Positions 7,535 to 16,705 are shown, counted from the first letter of the stretch. The stretch: DNA of 45,317 nucleotides from Ruminococcus sp. (GCA_017473955.1 JAFUIK010000042.1:1-45317), one strand, 5' to 3'. The notes: generated from the sequence alone by a model not told the origin. Translations and numbers: made by a program.

Positions 7535-8833
7535 ATGTCAACTGCAATAATACAAAAATCCACCCTTAGTGGCACTGTACAGGCACCGTCATCAAAAAGC
7601 GTAGCTCACAGAATTATGATTTGTGCCGCTTTGTCGCGTAGTAAATGCTATATAAAAAACGTAAGTGAATCAAACGATATGGATGCAACCATAGGCTGTT
7701 TAGAAGCCTTGGGAGCAAAATTCAGCCGTAAGGGTAAGACATTATACCTTGATGCAACAAACTTTGTTCAGGAAAACGCTACTGAACATTTTACGCTCAA
7801 CTGTAAAGAAAGCGGTACAACCCTTAGGGTTATTATCCCGATTTGTGCGGCTTTGGGTCTTAATGTTACATTCATAGGCGAGGGCAGACTGCCTTATCGA
7901 CCGCTTGATGAGTACCTTAATTTACTTCCAAAGCACGGGGTTAGCTGTACTATGGGCGAAAGCTTTTTACCGCTTACCATAAGCGGTAAGCTTAGCGGTG
8001 AAGTTTTCGAAATATCTCCGAAAGTCAGCTCGCAATATGTCACTGGCTTGCTTTTAGCGTTAAGCCTTTTAGATAATGACACAACACTTAAATTATCGTC
8101 AGCTTTGGTTGGTGGTCAGTATGTTGACCTAACAACCGACGTTATGCGTAAATTTTCGGTTGAAGCAACAAAAAGCGAGAATTCATACTCAATTAAAGGC
8201 AACAGCAAATTCACCTGTCAGCCTGATTATTCTATAGAAAGCAAAGGGCTCATTGTTGAGGGTGACTGGTCACAAGCAGGGTTTTTCCTGTGTGCAGGAG
8301 CTATAAACGGCGATATCACCGTTACAGGTCTTGATTTAAACTCAGCTCAAGGTGACAAGGCTATTCTGGATATTTTAAAAGCATATGGTGCTAAAATAAC
8401 CTTAGGAGAAAACTCTGTAAGGGTTGAAAAGTCAGCCTTAAAGGGTTGTGTAATTGATGCACTGGATACTCCTGATTTGGTGCCTGTTGTGGCTTTGACC
8501 GCTGTTTTTGCAGAGGGCAAAACCGAGATTACAGGTGTTGAGCGACTGAAATTTAAAGAAAGCGACAGACTGCTTTCAACCTCCGATATGATAAAATCGC
8601 TCGGCGGTAGTGCTTCTTATACTGACAGTTGTATGACTATTTGCGGTCAGGGCTATTTGACAGGGGGCACTGTCAAGGCATATAATGACCACAGAATTGT
8701 TATGGCATCTGCTGTTGGAGCATTAGAATGTGAAACTGACACAGTGATTGAAGATGCTCACGCTGTCAACAAGTCATACACAGACTTTTTTGACGATTAC
8801 CGTGACTTAGGAGGTAAGGTAAATGTTGAGTAG
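7535..8833 (+). CDS. aroA: 5-Enolpyruvylshikimate-3-phosphate synthase
   Basis: A 432-residue two-domain enzyme that joins shikimate 3-phosphate and phosphoenolpyruvate. Visible motifs are the N-terminal APSSKSVAHR substrate loop, SGTTLRV, LPYRPLDE, GDWSQAGFF, FKESDRL and the C-terminal DHRIVMA. AGAAGGCGAT precedes the ATG. Its 3' end overlaps aroC by 11 bases, indicating translational coupling. Confidence 0.97.
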   Translation: MSTAIIQKSTLSGTVQAPSSKSVAHRIMICAALSRSKCYIKNVSESNDMDATIGCLEALGAKFSRKGKTLYLDATNFVQENATEHFTLNCKESGTTLRVIIPICAALGLNVTFIGEGRLPYRPLDEYLNLLPKHGVSCTMGESFLPLTISGKLSGEVFEISPKVSSQYVTGLLLALSLLDNDTTLKLSSALVGGQYVDLTTDVMRKFSVEATKSENSYSIKGNSKFTCQPDYSIESKGLIVEGDWSQAGFFLCAGAINGDITVTGLDLNSAQGDKAILDILKAYGAKITLGENSVRVEKSALKGCVIDALDTPDLVPVVALTAVFAEGKTEITGVERLKFKESDRLLSTSDMIKSLGGSASYTDSCMTICGQGYLTGGTVKAYNDHRIVMASAVGALECETDTVIEDAHAVNKSYTDFFDDYRDLGGKVNVE

Positions 8834-9899
8834 CAGTTGGGGAAATAAAGTGAATTTAACCGTCTTTGGTGCGAGCCACGCTAAGGAAATCGGTGTTAAT
8901 ATAAACGGCTTGCCAAAAGGCTTTGAGCTTGATATGGACGCGATTTTATGTCAGCTAAAACGCAGAGCACCCGGTCGCTCAAAGTACGCAACACCGCGAA
9001 AAGAAGCTGATTTACCAATAATCAAAGAGGGTGTTATTAATAACGTAACAACAGGCGAAACCCTCAAAATGGTAATAGAAAACACAAACCAACATTCAAA
9101 GGACTACAGCTCGCTAAAGGTGTGCCCTCGTCCGGGTCACGCTGATTACACAGCTTTTCTTAAGTATAAGGGCGAGCTTGATATGAGCGGTGGCGGTCCG
9201 TTTTCGGGCAGGTTGATGGCTCCAGTAGTTTTTGCCGGCGAAATCTGTCGCCAGATATTAAATAAGGAGTACGGTATCGACATTGTATCGCACGTCGCTG
9301 AAATCGGCGGTGTTAAGGATAAGAGCTTTTTTGATACAGAAATTGACAGCGAGCTTTATTCAAAGCTTAAAGCTGACTCATTTCCGACAATCTGTGATAC
9401 TCAAAAAGCTAAAATGGAAAACGCAATTGAGGATGCTATGAAAGACAAGGACTCTGTCGGCGGTATCGTTGAATGTGCAGTACTCAATATGCCACAAGGT
9501 GTCGGTGGTCCGATATTTGACGGCATTGAAAGCGTTATTTCATCCGCTATGTTCTCAATTCCTGCGTGCAAGGGTGTTGAATTCGGCATCGGATTTGATG
9601 CTTGCAGATTAAGAGGCAGTGAAAATAACGACGAATTTGAATATAAAAACGGCGAGGTTGTTACAAAAACCAACAACTGTGGCGGTATTTTAGGCGGTAT
9701 CTCAAACGGTATGCCACTAACTTTCAGAGTAGGATTTAAGCCGACACCGTCTATTGCAAGAACTCAGAACACCGTTAATTTGCAGACTAAGGAAAACACA
9801 ACTATTGAGATAGTCGGACGACACGACCCGTGCATTGTCACACGTGCCGCTGTTATTGTCGAAGCAATGGCGGCTATCGCTATCATAAATATGCTCTAA
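8823..9899 (+). CDS. aroC: Chorismate synthase
   Basis: A 358-residue FMN-dependent enzyme that makes chorismate from EPSP. The GASHAKEIGV start, RRAPGRSKYATPRKE, the HADYTAFLKY region, SGGGPFSGR and the late RHDPCIVTRA motif are present. The start at 8823 has AGGAGG 8 bases upstream, inside the end of aroA. It is followed after 12 bases by pheA. All signature histidines and arginines expected by eye are there. Confidence 0.96.
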   Translation: MLSSSWGNKVNLTVFGASHAKEIGVNINGLPKGFELDMDAILCQLKRRAPGRSKYATPRKEADLPIIKEGVINNVTTGETLKMVIENTNQHSKDYSSLKVCPRPGHADYTAFLKYKGELDMSGGGPFSGRLMAPVVFAGEICRQILNKEYGIDIVSHVAEIGGVKDKSFFDTEIDSELYSKLKADSFPTICDTQKAKMENAIEDAMKDKDSVGGIVECAVLNMPQGVGGPIFDGIESVISSAMFSIPACKGVEFGIGFDACRLRGSENNDEFEYKNGEVVTKTNNCGGILGGISNGMPLTFRVGFKPTPSIARTQNTVNLQTKENTTIEIVGRHDPCIVTRAAVIVEAMAAIAIINML

Positions 9900-9911
9900 G
9901 GACTGATAAAA

Positions 9912-11042
9912 ATGGATTTAAACGATATCAGAAAAGAAATAGATGTAATAGACAGCGAGCTTATCAAACTGCTTGAAAAGCGAATGGACTGCACTAAAGC
10001 TGTCGGCGAGTACAAAGCATCTCACAACATTCCGATTTTAGACAAAGGCAGACAACAGCTCATTTTGGACAAGGTTGAGCAAAAGAGCGAGAAATACGGC
10101 ACACAGCTCAAGTTTTTATTCGAAGACATTATGCAGATTTCCCGTATGGCTCAAAACCGCATCATCGGCGAGTGCCCATTTCGAGAAACTATAAAGCACA
10201 TCCAGAGCAATATGAATTCTATGCCAAAAAGCGGCGTCAGAGTTGCTTGTCAGGGCATCAGGGGTGCTAACTCGCACATCGCGTGCAACGAGTTTTTCGA
10301 TGACCCACAGCTCAGCTTTTACAAGACTTTTGCAAAGGTTTTTGAGGCAGTACAAAACGACGAGGCTGACTTCGGCGTTCTCCCTGTTGAGAACACAAGC
10401 GGTGGTTCGGTTTCCGATGTTTACGATTTGCTTATGTCGCACAATTTCTACATAGTTTCTGCAAAAGCTATGTCAATCAGTCACAATCTGTGCTCACTAA
10501 GACAGAGCGAATTTTCGGATATTGAACAGGTGTGGTCACACCCACAGGCACTAACTCAGTGCTCATCATACATTTCTAAAAACGACTTCACTCCGATAGC
10601 CTACCCGAACACGGCTATTGCCGCTAAAAAGGTTATGGAAGAAAAGCGATTAAACTGTGCGGCTATTTGTACAACTCAGGCGGCACAAGAGTACGGACTC
10701 AAGGTGCTTGAGTGCGACATTCAGGACTACAACAAAAGCACAACCCGTTTTATAGTTATTTCTAAGAAGCCGTACATCAGCGAAAATGCTAATAAAATCA
10801 GCCTGTGCTTCAACGTTGAGCACGAAGAGGGTGCACTCTCAAAGGTGCTGAATATGTTCTCGCTGTTGGGACTTAACCTTACAAAAATTGAGTCACGTCC
10901 AATGAAAAACGCAGAGTTTGACTACTTGTTCTACATTGATTTCACAGGCAACCTGCGTGACAAAAGTGTGATGGATTTTTTGTGCACATTAAGCGAAGAA
11001 GTTAAGGTCTTCTCATTTATGGGCAACTATTACGAACACTAA
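9912..11042 (+). CDS. pheA: Bifunctional chorismate mutase/prephenate dehydratase (P-protein)
   Basis: A 376-residue fusion protein that takes chorismate to phenylpyruvate. Residues 1-85 are an AroQ-type chorismate mutase (IDVIDSELIKLLEKRMDC). Residues about 108-285 are the dehydratase, with RGANSHIAC, PVENTSGGSV, the catalytic threonine in STTRFIVI and SHPQAL. From about 294 to the end lies an ACT domain with GALSKVLNMFSLLGLNLT and ESRP, the usual site of phenylalanine feedback inhibition. It closes the aro operon. No clear terminator follows before proS. Confidence 0.95.
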   Translation: MDLNDIRKEIDVIDSELIKLLEKRMDCTKAVGEYKASHNIPILDKGRQQLILDKVEQKSEKYGTQLKFLFEDIMQISRMAQNRIIGECPFRETIKHIQSNMNSMPKSGVRVACQGIRGANSHIACNEFFDDPQLSFYKTFAKVFEAVQNDEADFGVLPVENTSGGSVSDVYDLLMSHNFYIVSAKAMSISHNLCSLRQSEFSDIEQVWSHPQALTQCSSYISKNDFTPIAYPNTAIAAKKVMEEKRLNCAAICTTQAAQEYGLKVLECDIQDYNKSTTRFIVISKKPYISENANKISLCFNVEHEEGALSKVLNMFSLLGLNLTKIESRPMKNAEFDYLFYIDFTGNLRDKSVMDFLCTLSEEVKVFSFMGNYYEH

Positions 11043-11072
11043 GTATTTTAGCGTTTTGGCTTCATTTATCAC

Positions 11073-11101
11073 TTGAAAAACTTTTGACATAATAGTATAA
11101 T
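11073..11101 (+). promoter_or_regulatory. Promoter of proS
   Basis: TTGAAA (11073-11078) and TATAAT (11096-11101) with a 17-bp spacer, 30 bases before the proS ATG. No T-box leader is present. Confidence 0.6.
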
Positions 11102-11130
11102 GTATTGGTTAATACAAAGGAGGGGCAAAA

Positions 11131-12570
11131 ATGGCAGATAAAAAGAAAATGGTCGAGGCTATCACAAGCCGCGACACCGATTTTGCTAAATGGTACACTG
11201 ACATCGTAAAGAAGGCTGAGCTTGTTGACTACTCAGGTGTTAAGGGTTGTATGGTTATAAGACCTTACGGCTACGCTATCTGGGAAAATATTCAGGCTGA
11301 TTTGGACCGTCGCTTTAAGGAAAAGGGACACGAAAATGTTTATATGCCGATGTTCATTCCTGAGAGCTTACTCCAGAAAGAAAAGGACCACGTCGAGGGC
11401 TTTGCTCCTGAATGTGCGTGGGTTACAATCGGCGGTAGCGAAAAGCTTAACGAAAAGCTGTGCGTCCGTCCAACATCAGAAACTCTTTTCTGTGAGCATT
11501 ACGCAAAGGTTATTAACACATATCGTGATTTACCAAAGCTCTACAACCAGTGGTGCTCTGTTGTAAGATGGGAGAAAACTACCCGTCCGTTCCTTAGAAC
11601 TTCCGAATTCTTGTGGCAGGAAGGTCACACAATGCACGAAACTCCTGAGGAAGCTCAAGAAGAAACACTTACAATGCTCAAGGTGTACGAGGATTTCTAC
11701 AGAGAAACTCTTGCTATCCCTGCAGTAGTTGGTAAGAAAACCGAGAAAGAGAAGTTTGCAGGTGCTCTTGCAACATACACAATTGAGCCTATGATGCACA
11801 ACGGTGTAGCGTTACAGGGTGGTACATCTCACTACTTTGGTGACGGCTTTGCTAAGAGCTTTGACATTACATACACAGGCAGAGATAACAAACAGCACTA
11901 TCCACACCAGACATCTTGGGGTGTTTCAACCCGTATGATTGGTGCTATCATTATGGTACACGGTGATGACGATGGTCTTGTTTTACCACCAAAGGTGTCA
12001 CCAATTCAGGTCGCAATTGTTCCTATCGCTACTCACAAAGAGGGCGTGCTCGAAAAGGGCGAGGAGCTTTACAACCGCTTAAAGGGACAGTTCAGAGTTA
12101 AGTATGACGATTCTGACCAGTCACCTGGTTGGAAGTTCAGTCAGTATGAGATGAAGGGCGTGCCTGTACGAGTTGAGCTTGGCCCTAAGGATATCGAGAA
12201 AAACCAGTGTGTAATCGTTCGTCGTGACACAAGAGAGAAGATTTTCGTTTCTCTTGATAACCTCGAGGTTGAAATTGAAAAGGCTTTACAGGCTGTTCAC
12301 GATGGTATGTACGAAAGAGCTTTAAAGAATATGCAGGAAAAAACCTTTGTTGCTACAACATTCGACGAGTTTGTGAAAACTGCTGAGGAGCACCCTGGCT
12401 TTATCAAGGCTATGTGGTGTGGCGACAAAGAGTGCGAGGAAAAGCTCAAGGAAGTTACAGGCGGTGTTAAGAGCCGTTGTATCCCGTTTGAGGAAGAGCA
12501 TCTTTCTGATAAATGCGTATGCTGTGGTAAAGAAGCTAAGCACATGGTATACTGGGGCAAGCAGTATTAA
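11131..12570 (+). CDS. proS: Prolyl-tRNA synthetase, compact (ProS type 3)
   Basis: A 479-residue class II aminoacyl-tRNA synthetase that charges tRNA-Pro. The class II core has [30 protein letters not shown] and motif 3 region GVSTRMIGA; an anticodon-binding domain follows from about residue 285, and a C-terminal zinc-binding-like tail with CGDKEC and CVCCGKE ends in YWGKQY. There is no editing insertion between motifs 2 and 3, which marks the archaeal/eukaryote-like form also found in many Clostridia. A strong AAGGAGGGG precedes the ATG. Confidence 0.96.
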   Translation: MADKKKMVEAITSRDTDFAKWYTDIVKKAELVDYSGVKGCMVIRPYGYAIWENIQADLDRRFKEKGHENVYMPMFIPESLLQKEKDHVEGFAPECAWVTIGGSEKLNEKLCVRPTSETLFCEHYAKVINTYRDLPKLYNQWCSVVRWEKTTRPFLRTSEFLWQEGHTMHETPEEAQEETLTMLKVYEDFYRETLAIPAVVGKKTEKEKFAGALATYTIEPMMHNGVALQGGTSHYFGDGFAKSFDITYTGRDNKQHYPHQTSWGVSTRMIGAIIMVHGDDDGLVLPPKVSPIQVAIVPIATHKEGVLEKGEELYNRLKGQFRVKYDDSDQSPGWKFSQYEMKGVPVRVELGPKDIEKNQCVIVRRDTREKIFVSLDNLEVEIEKALQAVHDGMYERALKNMQEKTFVATTFDEFVKTAEEHPGFIKAMWCGDKECEEKLKEVTGGVKSRCIPFEEEHLSDKCVCCGKEAKHMVYWGKQY

Positions 12571-12597
12571 TATTTAGGCAAATAAATTATCCATCGT

Positions 12598-12623
12598 AGG
12601 GGACGATGTAGGCATCGTCCCCT
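12598..12623. repeat. Short palindromic intergenic repeat
   Basis: AGGGGACGATG (12598-12608) and CATCGTCCCCT (12613-12623) form a perfect 11-bp stem with a TAGG loop, between proS and metA. No T-run follows, so termination is doubtful. Related but degenerate sequences occur at 13913-13940 (GGACGACC...GGTCGCCCC) and about 18352-18375 (AACGATGTAGGTATCGT). Confidence 0.65.
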
Positions 12624-12660
12624 ATCTATAGAGCAAGTTTTTAGAATAAGGAGGTGCCGA

Positions 12661-13611
12661 ATGCCGATTAAAGTTAAAAACGATTTGCCGGCTACAAAGA
12701 TTTTGGAGTCTGAAAACATCTTTGTTATGCCTGAAACTCGTGCTATGACACAGGACATCCGTCCGCTTAAAATCATCATAGTTAACCTTATGCCGACAAA
12801 AATCGTGACGGAAACCCAGCTTTTAAGACTGCTCGGTAATTCTCCGCTTCAAGTTGACATTGAGCTGTTGCAGATGGCTACTCATAAATCTAAGAATACA
12901 TCACAAAAGCACCTGACAACCTTCTACAAAACTTTTGACGAAATTAAGGACCAGAAGTTTGACGGTATGATTGTGACAGGAGCTCCTGTTGAGCTTTTGC
13001 CGTTTGAGGATGTTGACTACTGGGAAGAGCTTACACAGGTTTTTGACTGGGCGAAAAGAAATGTTTACTCAACACTGTATATATGTTGGGGTGCTCAGGC
13101 TGGACTTTATTATCATTATGGTGTTGAAAAAATCACATATGATAAGAAGCTCAGCGGTGTGTATCGTCATCGCCCGCTTAATATGTTGCATCCGTTGCTC
13201 AGAGGATTTGACGATGTGTTCTACTGTCCTCATTCACGAAACACAGGCGTTAACAGAGCTGACCTTGAGAAGATTGACGAGCTCGAGATTTTGGCAGCAG
13301 GAGATACCACAGGTGTGTCGATTGTAAGTAACAAAAACGGCAGACAGTTTTTTATACTCGGTCACTTTGAGTATGATGTTGACACTCTTGCAAACGAGTA
13401 TTTCAGAGATAAGAATAAGGGTATAAATCCTGAAATTCCGTACAATTACTTTCCGAACAACGATGTTACGAAAAAACCTGAGATGTGTTGGCGTAGCAGT
13501 GCGGCATTGCTCTACTACAACTGGCTTAACTACTACCTGTATCAGCAGACACCGTACGATTTGGAGGACTTGAAAAAGCTCTACGACGAGTCGGCTGAAA
13601 TTGAAGAATAA
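12661..13611 (+). CDS. metA: Homoserine O-acetyltransferase (MetA/HTS family)
   Basis: A 316-residue enzyme for the first committed step of methionine synthesis, acylating homoserine. Catalytic residues fall at family positions: Cys142 in ICWGAQ, and His235 and Glu237 in GHFEYD. Position 111 is Glu (GAPVE) as in the Bacillus cereus acetyl-CoA-using enzyme, where Escherichia coli has Gly and uses succinyl-CoA; acetylation is therefore predicted despite the common succinyltransferase label. AAGGAGG precedes the ATG. No SAM riboswitch is visible upstream; regulation is unclear. Confidence 0.94.
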   Translation: MPIKVKNDLPATKILESENIFVMPETRAMTQDIRPLKIIIVNLMPTKIVTETQLLRLLGNSPLQVDIELLQMATHKSKNTSQKHLTTFYKTFDEIKDQKFDGMIVTGAPVELLPFEDVDYWEELTQVFDWAKRNVYSTLYICWGAQAGLYYHYGVEKITYDKKLSGVYRHRPLNMLHPLLRGFDDVFYCPHSRNTGVNRADLEKIDELEILAAGDTTGVSIVSNKNGRQFFILGHFEYDVDTLANEYFRDKNKGINPEIPYNYFPNNDVTKKPEMCWRSSAALLYYNWLNYYLYQQTPYDLEDLKKLYDESAEIEE

Positions 13612-13626
13612 CGTAATAAAAGAGAA

Positions 13627-13652
13627 ACAGCTCCTTTTTACAAGGAGTTGTT
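13627..13652 (+). terminator. Terminator of metA
   Basis: AACAGCTCCTT (13627-13637) pairs with AAGGAGTTGTT (13642-13652, one G-T pair) and continues into a T run. Confidence 0.88.
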
Positions 13653-13764
13653 TTTTATGGGTGAAGCACACGGGCCTTAGAAGTCGCCGACTCCTACGAA
13701 ATGCGGTTCAATGAGGTTAGATAAACAGAAAAAACGTTTGCTGTAATTGAAACGAAGATGTTAT

Positions 13765-13880
13765 AAAAGGCTCCCTTGTGTAAAGGGAGGACTCCCTCAC
13801 AGTGTGAGGGAGATGTCACGTAGTGACAGAGGGAGACTGGCTCTGTTAGAGTGTCAGCAAAGCTGACTGAGGGATTGTTA
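13765..13880. repeat. Multi-hairpin intergenic repeat element
   Basis: Between AAAAGGCTCCCTTG and CTGAGGGATTGTT lie four perfect or near-perfect hairpins: CTCCCTT/AAAGGGAG, CTCCCTCAC/GTGAGGGAG, TGTCAC/GTGACA and GTCAGC/GCTGAC. From memory, this GGCTCCCTTG...CTGAGGGATTGT pattern is a common interspersed repeat in gut Clostridia. It lies between convergent metA and sigF. Open reading frames through it are incidental. Confidence 0.7.
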
Positions 13881-13911
13881 ACATAATTTGTAATTGTGTG
13901 GGTGCTTTGCA

Positions 13912-13940
13912 CGCGGACGACCATTGGTCGCCCCTACGAG
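13912..13940. repeat. Short palindromic repeat of the CGACC/GGTCG type
   Basis: CGGACGACC (13914-13922 region) and GGTCGCCCC flank ATT, then TACGAG. It resembles the palindrome at 12598-12623 and lies immediately downstream of the sigF stop. The whole metA-sigF gap (13612-13945) holds only the metA terminator and these two repeats. Confidence 0.55.
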
Positions 13941-13945
13941 GTGAA

Positions 13946-14596
13946 TTACATTAATTTCTGTCGCATTGCCGTTAAAATTTTCTTCTCTTTTCGCGATACC
14001 TGAACCTGAGTTAAGCCAAGCTCTTTTGCGGTTTGAACCTGCGTTTTATGCTTGTAATAACGTAATGTTATAAGCTCTCTGTCGGTATCATCAAGCGAGT
14101 TGAGAATTGTTTCCAGCGACATTTTTTCTATCAAATTATCTTCAATAGAAACGGAAGGTATATCAAGCTCCTTTTCGCCGTCCTCGGTGTGAGCGGTGAG
14201 CGACATAACGGGAGTGGATAGGGATAAGGCTTCGCTTGCTTTGTAGATATCGACATTAAGCTTTTGAGCGAGCAAGGATATCGGAATGTCAGCACAGTGC
14301 TCTTTTTTGTAATCTTCGGCTATTTTAGTAGCTTTTAGCGACAGCTCTTTTAAGCTTCTGCTGACTTTTATCATACCGCCGTCGCGAAAAAGTCTTTTTA
14401 TTTCGCCTAAAATTACAGGCACGGCGTAGGTCGAGAGCTTGTACCCCAGCGTTTCGTCAAAGTTGTCGATAGCCTTAATCAGACCGATACAGCCTGCTGA
14501 ATAAAGGTCATCATACTCAATTGAGCGACCCATAAACTTTCTACAGCACGAGTGCACAAGACCGAGGTTTTTTTCAATCAGCTCATCTCTTGTCAT
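13946..14596 (-). CDS. sigF: Forespore sigma factor SigF
   Basis: A 216-residue sigma-70 family protein lacking region 1. Region 2 includes DLYSAGCIGLIKAIDNFD and the -10 recognition part LSTYAVPVILGEIKR; region 4 has LITLRYYKHKTQVQTAKELG followed by LTQVQVSRKEKKIL. It directs the first forespore-specific transcription after asymmetric division. It is the last gene of spoIIAA-spoIIAB-sigF and overlaps spoIIAB by 14 bases; its own ribosome binding site is weak, which suggests coupling. Confidence 0.95.
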   Translation of the reverse strand: MTRDELIEKNLGLVHSCCRKFMGRSIEYDDLYSAGCIGLIKAIDNFDETLGYKLSTYAVPVILGEIKRLFRDGGMIKVSRSLKELSLKATKIAEDYKKEHCADIPISLLAQKLNVDIYKASEALSLSTPVMSLTAHTEDGEKELDIPSVSIEDNLIEKMSLETILNSLDDTDRELITLRYYKHKTQVQTAKELGLTQVQVSRKEKKILTAMRQKLM

Positions 14597-15026
14597 AGTT
14601 TGTGCGGTATAAGGTTTTTTCCATGGTGACGGTTGTGCCTGTACCTGCTTTTGAACGGACTTTTACGTTATCTGTAAAGCTCTGCATAACCGCAAAGCCC
14701 AGTCCTGCACGCTCATCTGACGAGGTAGTAAAAAGCGGTTCCATAGCCTGCTTTATGTTTTCGATACCGACACCTTTGTCGCGAATTTTGATTATTATCT
14801 TGTTTTGGTCTGTGATTTTTACGTTTATGTAAACTGTGCCTATCGTGTCGGGATAGGCGTGGACAATACAGTTTGTGACGGCTTCGGATACCGCAGTTTT
14901 AATGTCTGCAAGCTCTGCTATAGTCGGGTCTAAGCACAAAACAAAGGCTGACACTGCCGAACGTGCAAAGCTCTCGTTTGAGCTTTTGGATTCAAAGCTT
15001 AAATTCATTTCGTTTATTATGTTCAT
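14583..15026 (-). CDS. spoIIAB: Anti-sigma F factor and serine kinase SpoIIAB
   Basis: A 147-residue GHKL-fold ATPase that binds and inhibits SigF and phosphorylates SpoIIAA. The N box EAVTNCIVHAY, G1 box DKGVGIE and G2 box ERAGLGFAVMQ are visible. It starts within the stop of spoIIAA (ATGA overlap) and its end overlaps sigF. The order and overlaps are those of the canonical sporulation operon. Confidence 0.95.
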   Translation of the reverse strand: MNIINEMNLSFESKSSNESFARSAVSAFVLCLDPTIAELADIKTAVSEAVTNCIVHAYPDTIGTVYINVKITDQNKIIIKIRDKGVGIENIKQAMEPLFTTSSDERAGLGFAVMQSFTDNVKVRSKAGTGTTVTMEKTLYRTNYDKR

Positions 15027-15325
15027 TTTAACACCCCCAGTGAGTCGATGCCCGAAAGGCTGATAATTTTTTGCAGGCTTTTGGGCACATTTATAACTTT
15101 AAGCTTACCGCCAATAAGCGATACCTGACGATATCTGCCCATAATCAGCCCGATGCCTGAGCTGTCCATAAATGATACACCCGAGAAATCCAGATGCAGT
15201 TCTTTAGGTCTAAGGCTCTCTGTTTGACCGTCAATTTTCTGTCTTATCGAAGGAGCCTTGTGGTGGTCGATTTCGCCGTAGAGTTTTGCTGTCAGCACGT
15301 TGTCACAAAACTTTGTTTCTACCAT
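15023..15325 (-). CDS. spoIIAA: Anti-anti-sigma F factor SpoIIAA
   Basis: A 100-residue STAS-domain protein. The phosphorylated serine is Ser55 in FMDSSGIGL; dephosphorylated protein binds SpoIIAB and frees SigF. GEIDHH near the N-terminus is typical. The ATG at 15325 is chosen because AGGAAG lies 8 bases upstream; the in-frame GTG at 15334 would overlap that site. The gene begins just 25 bases after the folC terminator. Confidence 0.95.
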   Translation of the reverse strand: MVETKFCDNVLTAKLYGEIDHHKAPSIRQKIDGQTESLRPKELHLDFSGVSFMDSSGIGLIMGRYRQVSLIGGKLKVINVPKSLQKIISLSGIDSLGVLK

Positions 15326-15349
15326 ATTTTTCACTTCCTAAATAAAAAT

Positions 15350-15379
15350 GCCTGTACTTAAAATTTTATAAGTACAGGC
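15350..15379 (-). terminator. Terminator-like hairpin between folC and spoIIAA
   Basis: GCCTGTACTTA (15350-15360) pairs perfectly with TAAGTACAGGC (15369-15379), followed on the minus strand by ATTTTTATTT. It should end the trmN6-rsmI-folC transcript. Confidence 0.85.
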
Positions 15380-15414
15380 TTGATTTTTTTGTTCTTTTTA
15401 GTTGTCGATATTAT

Positions 15415-16701
15415 TTAATTTGCAAGTTTTTTAAGAATATGAGGTCGAAGCTCACCCGCTAAATACAGCGAACCGCAGATTAAAAGTGAATAGTCGTTAT
15501 CGGTACATAGCGTGTACGCTGTGTCAAAAGCTAAAGACGGCGTACTGCAAACCACAACCTTATCAAAATACTTCTTGCATATGTCAGCGAGTTTGTAGCA
15601 ATCCATATTGCGAGGGTTAGGAACATCGGTGACAACTGCAACATCAAACATACCTTTTAAAAGCGACAAGGAGCTTTCAACGTCTTTGTCCTCCAGCATA
15701 CCGATGAGTAAGGCTCTCTTGTCCTGTGTGAAACGCTGTGTCGCGTTTTTGAACGCTGTCATACCGTTTACATTATGTGCACCGTCAAGGACGATTACAG
15801 GGGATTTTGAGAGGATTTCGAAACGTGCAGGGTTTGTGACGTTTTTCAGTCCGTTTGAAAGGTTGTCATCGTTATAATCAATAACGCCGTTTTCTTTGAG
15901 TGCGTTTAGTGTCGCAATAGCAGTTTTAGCGTTAGAAAGCTGGTGCTCGCCAATAAGCGGTAAAGAAAGCCTTGTGCCGCCATATGTAAACTCACTGCCG
16001 TCAATGCTCATAGAAATATCAGTAAAATCTATATCAGATGCAAGATAGAGCTTGTTGTTTTTACTTTTTGCGGTATCTTCGATTATTTCGCTTGAAATCT
16101 CATTTTGTATTGCGGATACGGTGATTGAGTTTTCTTTTATGATACCGCATTTTTGTTCTGTGATAAGCTCTATTGTGTCGCCTAAAATCGCTATGTGGTC
16201 GAGGTCGATTTTAGTTAAAACCGAGCACAGCGGTTTTTTAATCAGGTTAGTTGAGTCTAATAGCCCGCCCAGTCCTGTTTCGCATACGATGATGTCGCAG
16301 TTTTCCTGCTTGAAAATGTAAAAAGCGACGGCTGTTAAGAACTCGAATTCTGTGATGATAATACCCTGCTCGTTTAGCTTATCCAGCATAGGGCATAATT
16401 GCTCAACCGCTTTTGTCAGCACAGCTTTGTCAATCATTTCGTTGTTTATTTGAATACGCTCGCAAAAGTCGGTTATGTACGGAGAGATAAAAAGTCCTGT
16501 TTTGTAGCCGCTTTCCTTAAGAACATTTGAAAGCATAAAACAGGTTGAGCCTTTGCCGTTAGTGCCGGCTACGTGAATGAATTTCTGCTTAAGTAAGTCA
16601 TCGCCCAACATTTCAAAGAGCTTAGCTATTCTTTGAAGTCCCGGACGTGAGCCGAATTTGTCTAAAGAATGAATTTTATCTAGTGCTTGTTCGTAAGTCA
16701 T
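15415..16701 (-). CDS. folC: Folylpolyglutamate synthase/dihydrofolate synthase
   Basis: A 428-residue Mur-ligase-type enzyme that adds glutamate to folates and may also make dihydrofolate. The P-loop VAGTNGKGST, the SPYITDFCERIQIN segment, ETGLGGLLDSTN and the C-terminal VLDGAHN motif are all present. The ATG at 16701 (MTYEQAL) is chosen because it lies 4 bases after the rsmI stop; the longer reading frame would run back through the end of rsmI. Third gene of a minus-strand unit. Confidence 0.93.
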   Translation of the reverse strand: MTYEQALDKIHSLDKFGSRPGLQRIAKLFEMLGDDLLKQKFIHVAGTNGKGSTCFMLSNVLKESGYKTGLFISPYITDFCERIQINNEMIDKAVLTKAVEQLCPMLDKLNEQGIIITEFEFLTAVAFYIFKQENCDIIVCETGLGGLLDSTNLIKKPLCSVLTKIDLDHIAILGDTIELITEQKCGIIKENSITVSAIQNEISSEIIEDTAKSKNNKLYLASDIDFTDISMSIDGSEFTYGGTRLSLPLIGEHQLSNAKTAIATLNALKENGVIDYNDDNLSNGLKNVTNPARFEILSKSPVIVLDGAHNVNGMTAFKNATQRFTQDKRALLIGMLEDKDVESSLSLLKGMFDVAVVTDVPNPRNMDCYKLADICKKYFDKVVVCSTPSLAFDTAYTLCTDNDYSLLICGSLYLAGELRPHILKKLAN

Positions 16702-16705
16702 AATG

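Noticed and set aside
11043-11130. T-box leader for proS
   Set aside because: The leader is too short and lacks the T-box sequence and specifier structure.
12571-12660. SAM riboswitch or T-box before metA
   Set aside because: The gap contains only a simple palindrome and a ribosome binding site; no aptamer blocks are seen.
13694-13924. Minus-strand open frame in the metA-sigF gap
   Set aside because: It is made of the repeat hairpins and shows no start signal or protein-like composition.
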